64,000 bases of DNA from CAMFLJ01 sp963702555 (GCA_963702555.1 CAVPCW010000006.1:434001-498000); one strand, 5' to 3'. Counted from the stretch's first letter, positions 15,546 through 24,296 are shown. The notes: generated by a model from the letters alone, not told the origin. Numbers and translations are program-made.

Positions 15546-16769
15546 TCAGGTCTCGTAGGGGACCTGAAAGGCGTCGGTGTAGGGCAGGAAGTCGGCGCGC
15601 ACGGTGGCCTCGTCGAGGCCGTAGTCGGCCAGGGAGTACGTGTGGGCGCCGAGGCGGCCCTTGGGGCGGGCGGCCAGGTAGTCGGTCATGAGCCCCGGCA
15701 GCTCGGGTGCCATCGGCAGCCCCAGCGTGTCGTAGGCCCGCGTCACGGCCCCGACCGGGTCGTCCATGAGGTCGAGGTACTGGAGCTCGGCCACCTGGCC
15801 CTCCGGCAGCGCCGCCTCGGGGGCAGCGGTGCCGTTCAGGATCATCTGGAGGCCGAACACCGACGAGGCCGCGATGGCGTGGGTGTCGACCTCGTCGGAA
15901 CGGGTGTAGCGACCGTGGGCGAGCGTGCTCACGGTCGAGGCCACCGTCTTCACCGGGTCGCGGTGGGTGCGGATGATGCGGGCGTCCGGGTAGACGGCCA
16001 TGAGCGAGCCGAGGCGGCTCAGGTGCACCGGTGACTTGAACAGCCACGGGGTGGGCGTGCCGCCCTGGAGCACCTGCACGAAGCGCTTGTGGAAGTCGTA
16101 GACGGGCACCGAATCCATCACCGCCCGGTACATCATCCACTCCGGGATGTCGACGTTGGTCGACCAGAAGCCGATGTCGAACTGCGGGGCCATCAGCCAG
16201 AGGCACTCCTCGGGCAGGCGGGCGTCGAGGTCGTGCACGGCCCGGAAGCCGGGGTCGACGTCGCCCCAGAGGTCGAACTCGCACTCGGCCCACGAGGCCC
16301 GGGTGTCGTCGTCGACGTCGTCGGCCACCACCGGGTGGGCCATCTCGTAGGCGAGGGGAGCGCGCAGGTTCGGGTCGAGGGCGAGCAGCTCCTGCAGGAT
16401 GCTCGTGCCGGAGCGGGCCGGCCCGGTGATGAAGACCGGGGCGGGCACGGCCGTGGCGGCGAGGGCTGGGTCGCGCCGGTGGGCGTCGAGCACGGTGAGG
16501 CGGGCGCACAGGTGGCGCAGGGCGTCGTGGCGGCACATGAGGCGGCCGACGACGTTGAGCCGGGCGTCGGTGTCGAGGGCGGCGACGAGGCGCCGGTAGG
16601 GCTCCTCCCAGTCGGGCTCGCCGAAGTCGTCGAGCCCGGTGGCGGCGACGGCCAGCCCGATCAGCTCATCCGCGTCGAGCGGCACGATCGCCCGTGCCCC
16701 ACCCACGCCTGCGGCCATTGCGTTGAGGCGCCGGACGATGTCCGGGCGCGCTGGTGTGAAGTCCCCCAT
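15546..16769 (-). CDS. Sulfotransferase-family protein
   Basis: A 407-residue protein of the Sulfotransfer_3 type found in many actinobacteria. The PAPS 5'-phosphosulfate loop is ITGPARSGTSILQELL (about residues 123-138); the 3'-phosphate-binding region is ARIIRTHRDPVKTVAST. The middle contains PWLFKSPVHLSRL. It would move sulfate from PAPS to a hydroxyl group; the acceptor is unknown. The start at 16769 is supported by a TACGCT hexamer 8 nt upstream. Confidence 0.85.
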   Translation of the reverse strand: MGDFTPARPDIVRRLNAMAAGVGGARAIVPLDADELIGLAVAATGLDDFGEPDWEEPYRRLVAALDTDARLNVVGRLMCRHDALRHLCARLTVLDAHRRDPALAATAVPAPVFITGPARSGTSILQELLALDPNLRAPLAYEMAHPVVADDVDDDTRASWAECEFDLWGDVDPGFRAVHDLDARLPEECLWLMAPQFDIGFWSTNVDIPEWMMYRAVMDSVPVYDFHKRFVQVLQGGTPTPWLFKSPVHLSRLGSLMAVYPDARIIRTHRDPVKTVASTVSTLAHGRYTRSDEVDTHAIAASSVFGLQMILNGTAAPEAALPEGQVAELQYLDLMDDPVGAVTRAYDTLGLPMAPELPGLMTDYLAARPKGRLGAHTYSLADYGLDEATVRADFLPYTDAFQVPYET

Positions 16770-16777
16770 GGCGCCGG

Positions 16778-16783
16778 AGCGTA
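16778..16783 (-). promoter_or_regulatory. -10 hexamer TACGCT for the leaderless sulfotransferase gene
   Basis: TACGCT on the minus strand ends 8 nt before the ATG at 16769. Confidence 0.5.
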
Positions 16784-16809
16784 GGTGGCGGGGGACCCCG
16801 TACGCGCAA

Positions 16810-16832
16810 CCACCCGGCCTCTGGCCGGGTGG
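16810..16832 (-). terminator. Terminator of the bS22 gene
   Basis: A perfect 10-bp stem, CCACCCGGCC (16810-16819) and GGCCGGGTGG (16823-16832), closes on a 3-nt loop 47 nt past the bS22 stop codon. There is no U-tract. Confidence 0.6.
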
Positions 16833-16879
16833 GAGCAGTTCGATCGTGTGGTGAAGAGGCCGGCGCAGCGGCCGCAGGG

Positions 16880-16981
16880 CTACTTGCCTGCGGCTCGTCG
16901 CTGGAAGCGCGTGCGCTTCAGCATCTTCTTGTGCTTCTTCTTCCGCATGCGCTTGCGGCGCTTCTTGATAAGAGATCCCAT
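16880..16981 (-). CDS. Ribosomal protein bS22 (AURKAIP1/COX24-domain mini-protein)
   Basis: A 33-residue, extremely basic protein: MGSLIKKRRKRMRKKKHKK, then MLKRTRFQRRAAGK. This is nearly the same as the actinobacterial small-subunit protein bS22 seen in mycobacterial ribosomes. It is expected to bind 16S rRNA near the decoding region. TATCGT 10 nt upstream may be its -10, and a strong hairpin terminates it. Confidence 0.9.
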   Translation of the reverse strand: MGSLIKKRRKRMRKKKHKKMLKRTRFQRRAAGK

Positions 16982-16991
16982 GGCGGCGTGC

Positions 16992-16997
16992 ACGATA
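16992..16997 (-). promoter_or_regulatory. Possible -10 hexamer TATCGT of the bS22 gene
   Basis: TATCGT on the minus strand ends 10 nt before the ATG at 16981. Confidence 0.35.
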
Positions 16998-17052
16998 CCG
17001 GGCCAACCCGAGACATGCGAAACGAGGTCGGCGCACCGGACGGGGGGAGGAG

Positions 17053-17124
17053 CTCGGGGGCAGGGACTCGAACCCCGAAAGCCAGGACCAAAACCTGGTG
17101 TGTTGCCAATTACACCACCCCCGA
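17053..17124 (-). tRNA. tRNA-Gln (anticodon TTG)
   Basis: A 72-nt cloverleaf on the minus strand. The acceptor stem TCGGGGG pairs with CCCCCGA and is followed by discriminator G. The anticodon stem CCAGG/CCTGG encloses loop TTTTGGT with anticodon TTG. The T-loop is TTCGAGT. The 3' CCA is not encoded. Confidence 0.95.
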
Positions 17125-17155
17125 AAGGCGTGCCCGACCGTACTAGAAAGGGCCC

Positions 17156-18253
17156 ATGACCCAGAGGCCCCTCTCCGCCATCGTGCTCGCCGCCGGCGAG
17201 GGCACCCGCATGCGGTCCACCCGGCCCAAGCCCCTCCACCTGTTGTGTGGGCGGGCCATGGTCCTCTACGTCCTCGACTCGCTCGACGAGTGCGAGATCT
17301 CCCGCGCCGTCGTGGTCGTGGGCCACGGTGCCGAGCGGGTCACCAAGAAGCTCCTCGACGCCGCCCCCGAGGCCCCGCTCGAGTTCGTCGAGCAGTCCGT
17401 GCAGCGCGGCACCGGCGACGCCGTCGGCGTGGCCCTCACCGCCTTCGGTCCCGACGAGCTCGACGACGCCGACGCCGACGTGCTCGTGATGCCCGGCGAC
17501 ACGCCGCTGCTGCGGGCCTCCACCATCGCCGCCCTGGTCGAGGCCCACCGGGCCTCCGACGCCGCCTGCACCCTCCTCACGGCCCGCATGTCCGACCCCA
17601 CCGGCTATGGCCGCGTGGTGCGTGGCCGCGACGACCGCGTCATGCGGGTCGTCGAGCAGGCCGACGCCACCGACGAGGAGAAGGAGATCGACGAGGTCAA
17701 CACGTCGATCTACTGCTTCCGGGCCAGCGTGCTCGGCCCCGCGCTGCGCCGCATCAGCCCCGAGAACGCGCAGGGCGAGTACTACCTCACCGACGTCGTC
17801 GAGGTCCTCGCCGGGGCCGGCTACCGGGTCTCGGCCGTGGTGGTCGACGACGCCGCCGACACCCAGGGCGTGAACGACCGCCTCCAGCTGGCCGCCGCCG
17901 AGTCCGAGCTGCGCCGCCGCACCAACGAGGGCTGGATGCGCAAGGGCGTCACCATGGTCGACCCGGAGCGCACCTACGTCGACGCCACCGTCGACCTCGC
18001 CCCCGACGTCACCCTCTTCCCCGACACGATCCTCCAGGGCCGCTGCATCGTCGGCGCCGGCGCCGAGCTCGGCCCCAACACCCGGCTGGTCGACTGCATC
18101 GTCGGTGCCGGGTCGGTCGTCGAGAACACCGTGGGCCGCGACGCCGAGATCGGCGAGGGCGCCCACCTCGGACCGTTCGCCGTGCTGGAGCCTGGCAGCA
18201 GCGTCCCTGCGGGGGCCCGGCCCGGGCCGTTCTACACTGCTGTCTCCACCTGA
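17156..18253 (+). CDS. glmU: GlmU-type UDP-N-acetylglucosamine pyrophosphorylase, lacking most of the acetyltransferase domain
   Basis: A 365-residue protein. The N-terminal uridylyltransferase domain is complete: LAAGEGTRMRSTRPKPLH (nucleotide binding), VMPGDTPLLR, and EVNTSIYCF. A hexapeptide-repeat helix begins near residue 255 (TILQGRCIVGAGAELGPNT) but stops after about three coils with ...PGPFYTAVST. Bifunctional GlmU is about 460-480 residues with its acetyltransferase His and Lys after residue 350, so that activity should be absent. Only 46 nt separate the stop from prs, so no hidden frame continues it. Confidence 0.88.
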   Translation: MTQRPLSAIVLAAGEGTRMRSTRPKPLHLLCGRAMVLYVLDSLDECEISRAVVVVGHGAERVTKKLLDAAPEAPLEFVEQSVQRGTGDAVGVALTAFGPDELDDADADVLVMPGDTPLLRASTIAALVEAHRASDAACTLLTARMSDPTGYGRVVRGRDDRVMRVVEQADATDEEKEIDEVNTSIYCFRASVLGPALRRISPENAQGEYYLTDVVEVLAGAGYRVSAVVVDDAADTQGVNDRLQLAAAESELRRRTNEGWMRKGVTMVDPERTYVDATVDLAPDVTLFPDTILQGRCIVGAGAELGPNTRLVDCIVGAGSVVENTVGRDAEIGEGAHLGPFAVLEPGSSVPAGARPGPFYTAVST

Positions 18254-18299
18254 GCCGTCCCGGGGCCACGGGGCGGTGGTCGCGCCGCAGAGGGGCCCC

Positions 18300-19283
18300 A
18301 TGGAACTCATCACCAAGAAGCGCCTGCACCTCGTGTCGGGCCGAGCGAACCTCCCGCTCGCCGAGGAGATCGCCGAGCGGTTGGGGGTGACCCTGGGCGA
18401 TGCCAACCTGGGCCAGTTCGCCAACGGCGAGCTGCACACCCGCTTCGGCGAGTCCGTGCGCGGCACCGACGTCTTCATCATCCAGACCCACGCCGGCACC
18501 GAGGGCGGCATGTCGGTCAACGACGCGATCATGGAGCAGCTGATCATGGTCGATGCCGCCAAGCGGGCGTCGGCCAAGCGCATCACCGCGGTGGCCCCCT
18601 TCTACGGCTACGCCCGCCAGGACCGGAAGTCCGAGGGCCGTGAGCCCATCACCGCCAAGCTGGTCGCCAACATGTTCAAGGCGGCCGGCGCCAAGCGGCT
18701 GATCTCCGTCGATCTCCACTCCGGCCAGATCCAGGGCTTCTTCGACGGCCCCGTCGACCACCTCACGGCCATGCCGGTGCTGGTCGACTACATGGCCGGC
18801 CTCGGCGAGGACCTCGTCGTCGTGTCGCCCGACGCCGGCCGGGTGAAGGTCGCCGAGCGCTACGCCAACCAGCTCCACGCCGACCTCGCCATCGTGCACA
18901 AGCGCCGGGTGAAGGGCGTGAAGAACACCGTCGAGGCCCGCGACGTCGTCGGCGAGGTCGACGGCCGTGTCTGCGTGCTCATCGACGACATGATCGACAC
19001 CGGCGGCACCATCGTGGCCGCCGCCGAGCAGCTCAAGGCGCGGGGTGCGTCGGAGATCTACGCCGCCTGCACCCACGGCGTGTTCTCGGGCCCGGCCATC
19101 GACCGGCTCAAGAACTCGGTGATCTCCAAGGTCGTCACCACCAACACGTTGCCGCTGCCGCCCGAGAAGCAGCTCGACAAGATCGAGGTCCTCTCGGTCG
19201 CCGGCATCATCGCCGACGCCATCGACGCGGTCTTCGAGGACACGTCGGTCAGCGAGATCTTCGACGGCCACAACCAGTCCTGA
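18300..19283 (+). CDS. prs: Ribose-phosphate pyrophosphokinase
   Basis: A 327-residue PRPP synthetase making PRPP from ribose 5-phosphate and ATP. Signatures: GQFANGELHTRF near the N-terminus, YGYARQDRKSEGREPITAKL (flexible loop and ATP site), VVVSPDAGRVKVAERYA, and the PRPP-binding loop VLIDDMIDTGGTI. The glmU-prs order matches M. tuberculosis Rv1018c-Rv1017c. The frame stays open upstream but MELITKKRLHL is the family start. Confidence 0.95.
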   Translation: MELITKKRLHLVSGRANLPLAEEIAERLGVTLGDANLGQFANGELHTRFGESVRGTDVFIIQTHAGTEGGMSVNDAIMEQLIMVDAAKRASAKRITAVAPFYGYARQDRKSEGREPITAKLVANMFKAAGAKRLISVDLHSGQIQGFFDGPVDHLTAMPVLVDYMAGLGEDLVVVSPDAGRVKVAERYANQLHADLAIVHKRRVKGVKNTVEARDVVGEVDGRVCVLIDDMIDTGGTIVAAAEQLKARGASEIYAACTHGVFSGPAIDRLKNSVISKVVTTNTLPLPPEKQLDKIEVLSVAGIIADAIDAVFEDTSVSEIFDGHNQS

Positions 19284-19322
19284 GGGCTGGTCGGCACCCC
19301 CGGTGGGGCTCCGGGCGCGACA

Positions 19323-19367
19323 CCGCCGGGGCGCCGCCACGGTTCCGGTCGTGGCAGGCCCCGGCGG
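19323..19367. terminator. Large hairpin after prs
   Basis: CCGCCGGGGC (19323-19332) and GCCCCGGCGG (19358-19367) form a perfect 10-bp stem, with an inner GCCACG/CGTGGC stem. It lies between the convergent prs and small-membrane-protein genes and probably serves both. Confidence 0.6.
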
Positions 19368-19393
19368 CGCGACCGGGTGAGTGGGTCAGTGGG

Positions 19394-19618
19394 TCAGTGG
19401 CCGTGCTTCAACGACCAGCGGCCCACGGCGATGGTGCCGCCGAGGAAGAGGCCGCTCCAGATGCCGCACCACACGGCGATGATGGTGACGGCGCCGGACG
19501 ACCACTCGGGCGCCAGCGCCTTCACGATCAGCCACATGGCGGCGGTGAACAGCAGGATCCCGATCGCCGACCCGATGACGATGGCCCGGCCGTAGGACAC
19601 GTCGGTCTCGTCGACCAT
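19394..19618 (-). CDS. Small two-helix membrane protein, possibly longer at the N-terminus
   Basis: A 74-residue hydrophobic protein, MVDETDVSYGRAIVIGSAIG..., with two membrane segments (about 10-32 and 42-63). I know no function. Upstream, in another frame, an ATG at 19709 with GGGAG before it begins a Ser/Thr/Ala-rich stretch. One indel near 19620 would fuse that to this protein as a flexible cytoplasmic tail, so the real start may be 19709. Confidence 0.55.
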   Translation of the reverse strand: MVDETDVSYGRAIVIGSAIGILLFTAAMWLIVKALAPEWSSGAVTIIAVWCGIWSGLFLGGTIAVGRWSLKHGH

Positions 19619-19846
19619 GATCGACGGGTCCGGGCCGCGGATCGTGCACCGAGGGCACGACTGGGGTGTCGGTGGCCGTGGCGGCGGTGGTGGTGGCAGA
19701 GGACGACATCTGGTGGCTCCCAGGGATCAGGTGACGACCCCCGCAGCGTCCCCTGGGGGCCTTCCGTGGGGCAGGGCCGAAGGTCCGCAGCGGTGGGGGA
19801 CGAGGTCCCAGGAAGGGGCCGGTTCGCACCGGAGGGGTCGGGCCGG

Positions 19847-19852
19847 TAGGAT
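19847..19852 (+). promoter_or_regulatory. Candidate -10 TAGGAT of rplY-pth
   Basis: TAGGAT lies 72 nt before the rplY ATG; TTCGCA at about 18 nt upstream could act as -35. Confidence 0.4.
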
Positions 19853-19924
19853 TGCGAGCCGTTTGCACGACCGTCCCCGCCAGGCGCGCCCCCTACCGCG
19901 CCGGCGACCGCAGGAGCACCCACC

Positions 19925-20599
19925 ATGGACCTGACCCTCACCGCCGAAACCGGCCGCATCGCCGGCTCCCGCTCGTCCTCGCGCCTCCGGGCCGACGGCC
20001 AGGTTCCGGGCGTCGTCTACGGCCTCGGCCGCGACGCGGTCTCCGTGTCCGTGCCCTGGCCCGACCTGCGCCGTGCGCTCAGCACCGAGGCCGGCACCAA
20101 CGCCCTCATCACGATCGACGTCGACGGCACGAAGGACCTCGCCATCGTCAAGGACCTGCAGCGCCACCCGGTCAAGCGCAACGTCCTGCACATCGACTTC
20201 CTGCGGGTCGACCCCGACGCTCTCGTCGCCATCGACGTGCCGATCATCCTCGTGGGCGAGGCCAAGCAGGTCGAGAGCCGTCGTGGCATCGTCGACCAGC
20301 CCCTCAAGACCCTCTCGGTCAAGGCCAAGCCGTCCGACATCCCCTCGCAGCTCGAGGCCGAGATCTCCGACCTCGACATCGGCGACTCCGTCACCGTCGG
20401 CGATCTCGTCCTCCCGGCCGGCGTCTCCACCGACGTGGAGCCCGAGACCCAGGTCGTGCTCGGCGTGGCCACCCGCTTCAGCGTGCAGCTCGACCACGGC
20501 GGCACCATCGCCGACCTCGAGGCCGCCGACGCCGCCGAGGAGGCCGCTGCCCGTGGTGGCGCCGCTGCCGAGGCTCCGTCCGAGGCCGACGCCGAGTAG
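19925..20599 (+). CDS. rplY: 50S ribosomal protein L25/general stress protein Ctc
   Basis: A 224-residue L25 of the long Ctc type that binds 5S rRNA. The N-terminal domain has GSRSSSRLRADGQVPGVVYG and LQRHPVKRNVLHIDFLRV; the C-terminal TL5-type beta domain runs to about residue 185, then an acidic Ala/Glu tail. The stop codon directly abuts the pth start (no gap), so the two are translationally coupled as in M. tuberculosis rplY-pth. Confidence 0.94.
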   Translation: MDLTLTAETGRIAGSRSSSRLRADGQVPGVVYGLGRDAVSVSVPWPDLRRALSTEAGTNALITIDVDGTKDLAIVKDLQRHPVKRNVLHIDFLRVDPDALVAIDVPIILVGEAKQVESRRGIVDQPLKTLSVKAKPSDIPSQLEAEISDLDIGDSVTVGDLVLPAGVSTDVEPETQVVLGVATRFSVQLDHGGTIADLEAADAAEEAAARGGAAAEAPSEADAE

Positions 20600-21220
20600 G
20601 TGGCGTTCGGCTCCCGGGGCGACAAGCCCCGCAGGGGCACCCCTGCCGACTGGCTCGTCGTCGGCCTGGGCAACCCCGGCAAGGAGTACGCCGGGACACG
20701 TCACAACGTGGGCTTCGAGGTCGTCGACCTCCTGGCTCGCCGTCACGGCGGCCGCTTGAAGGCGGGCAAGGAGCGCGCCCTCGTCGACGAGGTGCGCATC
20801 GACGGGCAGCGGGTCGCCCTGGCCGAGCCCACGACCTACATGAACCTCTCCGGTGAGTCCGTGGCGCCGCTCGTGCGGCGCTTCGGCATCGACGACCCCA
20901 CCCGGCTCGTCGTCGTGCAGGACGAGCTCGACCTGCCCACCGGCCGGGTGCGGGTGAAGGTCGGCGGCGGGCTGGCCGGTCACAACGGCCTGCGCTCCAT
21001 CAAGGCCCACCTGCACACCGATGCCTTCGTGCGCATCCGCATCGGCGTGGGCAAGCCGCCGAGCAAGGAGCACGGCGCCGACCACGTGCTGAAGAAGGTC
21101 GCCAAGAGCGACCGCGAGCTGCTCGCCGTGGCCGTGGAGATCGCCGCCGACGCCGTGGAGCTGATCGTGGCCCAGGGCGCCGACGCGGCGATGAACCAGG
21201 TCAACGCCCGCACCGACTGA
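20600..21220 (+). CDS. pth: Peptidyl-tRNA hydrolase
   Basis: A 206-residue Pth that frees tRNA from peptidyl-tRNA. Signatures: VVGLGNPGKEYAGTRHNVGF with the catalytic His, AEPTTYMNLSGESV, VQDELDLPTGRVRVK (catalytic Asp), and GGGLAGHNGLRSI. GTG start immediately after the rplY stop. A short N-terminal extension (about 15 residues) precedes the core. Confidence 0.95.
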   Translation: MAFGSRGDKPRRGTPADWLVVGLGNPGKEYAGTRHNVGFEVVDLLARRHGGRLKAGKERALVDEVRIDGQRVALAEPTTYMNLSGESVAPLVRRFGIDDPTRLVVVQDELDLPTGRVRVKVGGGLAGHNGLRSIKAHLHTDAFVRIRIGVGKPPSKEHGADHVLKKVAKSDRELLAVAVEIAADAVELIVAQGADAAMNQVNARTD

Positions 21221-21233
21221 TCAGCTCAGTCGG
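21213..21233. terminator. Hairpin spanning the stop codons of convergent pth and the VOC gene
   Basis: CCGACTGA (21213-21220) and TCAGTCGG (21226-21233) form a perfect 8-bp stem with a 5-nt loop; both stop codons lie within the arms. It fits a bidirectional terminator. Confidence 0.5.
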
Positions 21234-21633
21234 CCGGGGCGCAGACCTCGAGCTCCATGCCGTCGACATCGCGGAAGAACAGCGACCACTCGTCGCCCAG
21301 CTTCTGGATCTCGCCGATGTCGGCGCCGGCGTCGAGCAGGCGCTGCTTCACCTGCTCGAGGGTTGCGCGCGAGTCGACGTGGAGGCCGAAGTGGTCGATT
21401 GCCCCCCGGGCCCCCACCTTGCGGCGGTCGCCGATCAGGGCCTCCTCGGGCACCTCGAACACGTTCAGGGCACCGACGCCGCCCATGTCGAGGATGAACA
21501 TCCGCGGGTGGTCGCCCTCGGCCTCCATCCGGAACGTGACCTCGGCGCCGAACACCTGCCCGTACCACTCGGCGAAGCGGTCGAGGTCGGGCGTGAGCGT
21601 CGCCACGTGGTTGAAGCCGCTGGTGATGGGCAT
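21226..21633 (-). CDS. VOC/glyoxalase-family protein
   Basis: A 135-residue vicinal-oxygen-chelate protein with two beta-alpha-beta-beta-beta modules. Candidate metal ligands: His in FNHVATLTPDLDRF, Glu/His in DHFGLHVDS, and Glu near the end (GMELEVCAP). It may be a dioxygenase, isomerase or lyase; the substrate is unknown. A GGAGGG-like ribosome-binding site precedes the ATG, and TACCCT at 21661-21666 (minus strand) could be its -10. Confidence 0.8.
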   Translation of the reverse strand: MPITSGFNHVATLTPDLDRFAEWYGQVFGAEVTFRMEAEGDHPRMFILDMGGVGALNVFEVPEEALIGDRRKVGARGAIDHFGLHVDSRATLEQVKQRLLDAGADIGEIQKLGDEWSLFFRDVDGMELEVCAPAD

Positions 21634-21670
21634 CGGTCCCTCCCTGTCGTCGGAGGGCCGAGGGTAACGC

Positions 21671-22057
21671 TCAGTAGGGGAGCGTGACCTCGTGCGGGAG
21701 CAGCTGGTAGGCCGGGTTGAGCAGCGCCAGCTGGTTTCGGGTCTCGGCCACGGTGCCCTCGACCACGAGGCGGGAGCCGAGGCGCACGCCGCCGATGTGG
21801 CGCCGGCCCAGGAACACGACCGTGAGCCCGCCCGTGCCGTCGACCAGGGTGAGCTCGAGGCTCAGGATCTTCTCCGACCACGGCTGCACCCGCAGGGCCT
21901 TGACCCGGCCGGCGACCTTGACCCGCTCGCGCCACTCGACCTGCCCGATGGGCATGACGCCCTCGAGGGCGGATCGTCCGAGCTCCTCGAAGGCGGCCTC
22001 GGTCTCGGCCTCGAGTCGGGCCTGGGCGGCCTTGTCGGTGCGGGAGAACAGCGCCAT
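21671..22057 (-). CDS. OB-fold protein coupled to an APC permease
   Basis: A 128-residue protein. Residues about 45-125 fit an OB-fold: RVKVAGRVKALRVQ, LSLELTLVDGTGGLTVVFLG, GSRLVVEGTVAETRNQLALLNPA. The ATG shares its A with the permease's TGA stop (TGATG), so it is translated by coupling. Such OB-fold proteins often accompany APC permeases in actinobacteria; the role is unknown. Confidence 0.75.
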   Translation of the reverse strand: MALFSRTDKAAQARLEAETEAAFEELGRSALEGVMPIGQVEWRERVKVAGRVKALRVQPWSEKILSLELTLVDGTGGLTVVFLGRRHIGGVRLGSRLVVEGTVAETRNQLALLNPAYQLLPHEVTLPY

Positions 22058-24114
22058 CAGTGACCGCCGGCGGTGCCCGACGGCTGGTCGACGACGCCGT
22101 GGTGGATGTTGGCGGTGCCGGAGACGGTGCCGTGGGCGACCTTGTGGATGTGCTGGCCCTTGGTGGTCTGGGTGAGGTGGTACGGCACGAAGGTCACGTT
22201 GGCGTGGGGCACGTCGGCGATCGCCTTGGCGATGGCGTCGGCGGTGCGGTCGTGGAGGAAGCGGTGCCACGCCGAGCGGTACTCACGACGGGGGATGAGG
22301 ATGCTGACCTCGGTCTGGCCGTCGGCGGCGGCCTCCGCCACCAGCTCGAGCACCGACCGGTTGATGCGGCGATCGGGGCACTCACGGATCTCGAGGGGCA
22401 GCCGGGCGAGGGCCAGGTGGCTCCACTCGTCGGCCAGCTCCTCGGCGTGGACCTCGTCGACGGCGATGTGCACAGCACGGAGGTCGTCGGGGGTGAGCGT
22501 GCGGGCGTACTGGATGGCCCGGGCGGCGGTGCGGTCGATGCGGTCGATGAGCACCAGCACCGTGTGGCGCCGCAGGATCGGGGCCTCGGCGGCTTCGAGG
22601 GCGTCGTCGTGGAGCTCGGCCTTCTCCGCCTCGTACTGGTGGTTCAGCCGCACCACGACCCACACGAAGATCGGGATGAGCAGGATGATCACCCACGCCC
22701 CGTCGGTGAACTTGGCGGCGGCGATCACGATGGTGACGATGCCGGTGACGAAGGCGCCGACACCGTTGATCGCCAGGCCCATCTTCCACTTCGGCTCCTT
22801 GATGCGCAGATGGCGGCGGGCCATGCCGAGCTGGGAGAGGAAGAACGAGGTGAACACGCCGATGGCGTAGAGGGGGATCAGCTTGGTGACGTCGGCCCCC
22901 AGGATCACCACGAGGACGCCGGCGGCGACGGCGAGGGCGATGATGCCGTTGGAGAACACCAGGCGGTGCCCCCGCTTGGTGAGCTGCCGGGGCATGAAGC
23001 TGTCTTCGGCCTGGAAGCTGGCCAGGCGGGGGAAGTCGGCGAAGCCGGTGTTGGCGGCCAGCACCAGGATGAGCATGGTGGCGATCTGGGTGAAGGCGAA
23101 CATCGCCGTGCCGAACCCGCTCTCGCCGTACACCGCCTGGGCGATCTGGGCGATGACGGTCTCGCCCTGGACGGGGATGGTCTCGAGCTGCGAGGCCAGC
23201 CAGGAGATGCCCAGGAACATGGCGCCGAGCATGGCGCCCATGATCACGAGCGTCTGGCTGGCGTTCTTCCAGGACGGCTCCTTGAACGCCGGCACGCCGT
23301 TGGAGATGGCCTCGACGCCGGTGACGGCGGCGCCACCGGAGGCGAACGCACGCAGCAGCAGGATGAACCCGACGGCGCCGATGCCGCTCGCCTCCTCCAT
23401 CTGCTCGGGGTTGAGGGCGGCGGGGGTGAGCCCCCCTCCGACGGTCGCCTGGTAGATGCCGTAGCCGATCATGAGGAACATGGCGACCACGAAGGCGTAG
23501 GTCGGCACCGCGAAGACGCGGCCCGACTCCTTCACCCCGCGCAGGTTGCCGAAGGCGATGATGCCGATGAAGAGCAGGGCGATCGGCACACGATAGGGGT
23601 AGACGGAGGGGACGAGCGAGTAGAGCGCGGCCACGCCGGCGGAGCACGAGACGGCCACCACGAGGATGTAGTCGGTGAGCAGCGACACGCCGGCGACCTG
23701 GGCCGGCAGGACGCCGAGGTTGTCCTTGGTGACGATGTACGCGCCACCGGCCGACGGGTAGGCCTTGATGGTCTGGCGGTAGCTGATGATCAGGATCACC
23801 AGCACCACGATCATCGCGATGGTGATGGGCAGCACGTAGTCGAAGGCGATGAGCCCCACACCGCCGACCACGAGCAGGGTGTGGAGGATCTCCTCGGTGG
23901 CGTACGCCGCCGAGGAGAGGTTGTCCGACGCGAACACGGCGAGGGCGGTGGGCTTGCCCAACCGCTCGTGCTTGAGCTGGTCGGTGTGCATCGCCTTGCC
24001 GAGGAACTTCGACTTGACCCGGAACGAGCGGCTCTCGGGGATGTCGACCTTGGGCGTCGGGGGGAGTGGGGCGAGGCGCGTCTGGCCCGTGTGGTCTTGC
24101 GTGGGAGCTGCCAT
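22057..24114 (-). CDS. APC-family amino acid permease with cytoplasmic C-terminal domain
   Basis: A 685-residue transporter. About 12 hydrophobic segments span residues about 60-500; the first contains the conserved FASDNLSSAAYATEEIL. The C-terminal about 170 residues (HTVLVLIDRIDRTAARAIQYARTL..., ECPDRRINRSVLELV) look like a soluble universal-stress-like domain. Substrate is probably an amino acid or cation. It is divergent from mfd and coupled to the OB-fold gene. Confidence 0.88.
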   Translation of the reverse strand: MAAPTQDHTGQTRLAPLPPTPKVDIPESRSFRVKSKFLGKAMHTDQLKHERLGKPTALAVFASDNLSSAAYATEEILHTLLVVGGVGLIAFDYVLPITIAMIVVLVILIISYRQTIKAYPSAGGAYIVTKDNLGVLPAQVAGVSLLTDYILVVAVSCSAGVAALYSLVPSVYPYRVPIALLFIGIIAFGNLRGVKESGRVFAVPTYAFVVAMFLMIGYGIYQATVGGGLTPAALNPEQMEEASGIGAVGFILLLRAFASGGAAVTGVEAISNGVPAFKEPSWKNASQTLVIMGAMLGAMFLGISWLASQLETIPVQGETVIAQIAQAVYGESGFGTAMFAFTQIATMLILVLAANTGFADFPRLASFQAEDSFMPRQLTKRGHRLVFSNGIIALAVAAGVLVVILGADVTKLIPLYAIGVFTSFFLSQLGMARRHLRIKEPKWKMGLAINGVGAFVTGIVTIVIAAAKFTDGAWVIILLIPIFVWVVVRLNHQYEAEKAELHDDALEAAEAPILRRHTVLVLIDRIDRTAARAIQYARTLTPDDLRAVHIAVDEVHAEELADEWSHLALARLPLEIRECPDRRINRSVLELVAEAAADGQTEVSILIPRREYRSAWHRFLHDRTADAIAKAIADVPHANVTFVPYHLTQTTKGQHIHKVAHGTVSGTANIHHGVVDQPSGTAGGH

Positions 24115-24226
24115 ACGAAGCGACAGTTGACACCCCCGGGCGGTGCTCGCGCAATGACGAACGGGCAGCGTTCACCTGCACGAAATCTGACCTCCGCCTG
24201 AGCCGGGTTCCGGCGCCCGCCCCCGG

Positions 24227-24232
24227 TACGCT
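24227..24232 (+). promoter_or_regulatory. Candidate -10 TACGCT of mfd
   Basis: TACGCT lies 64 nt before the mfd ATG in the divergent APC-mfd spacer (24115-24296). Confidence 0.35.
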
Positions 24233-24296
24233 GACCGACCCACCCCCCGGTCGCGTCTGCGGCCGGGATGGTGCGCGTCCCCCGACCCGAGGTCCC

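Noticed and set aside
19377..19400. Short tandem GTGGGTCA repeat near 19381-19400
   Set aside because: Only two units, overlapping a stop codon; too short to interpret.
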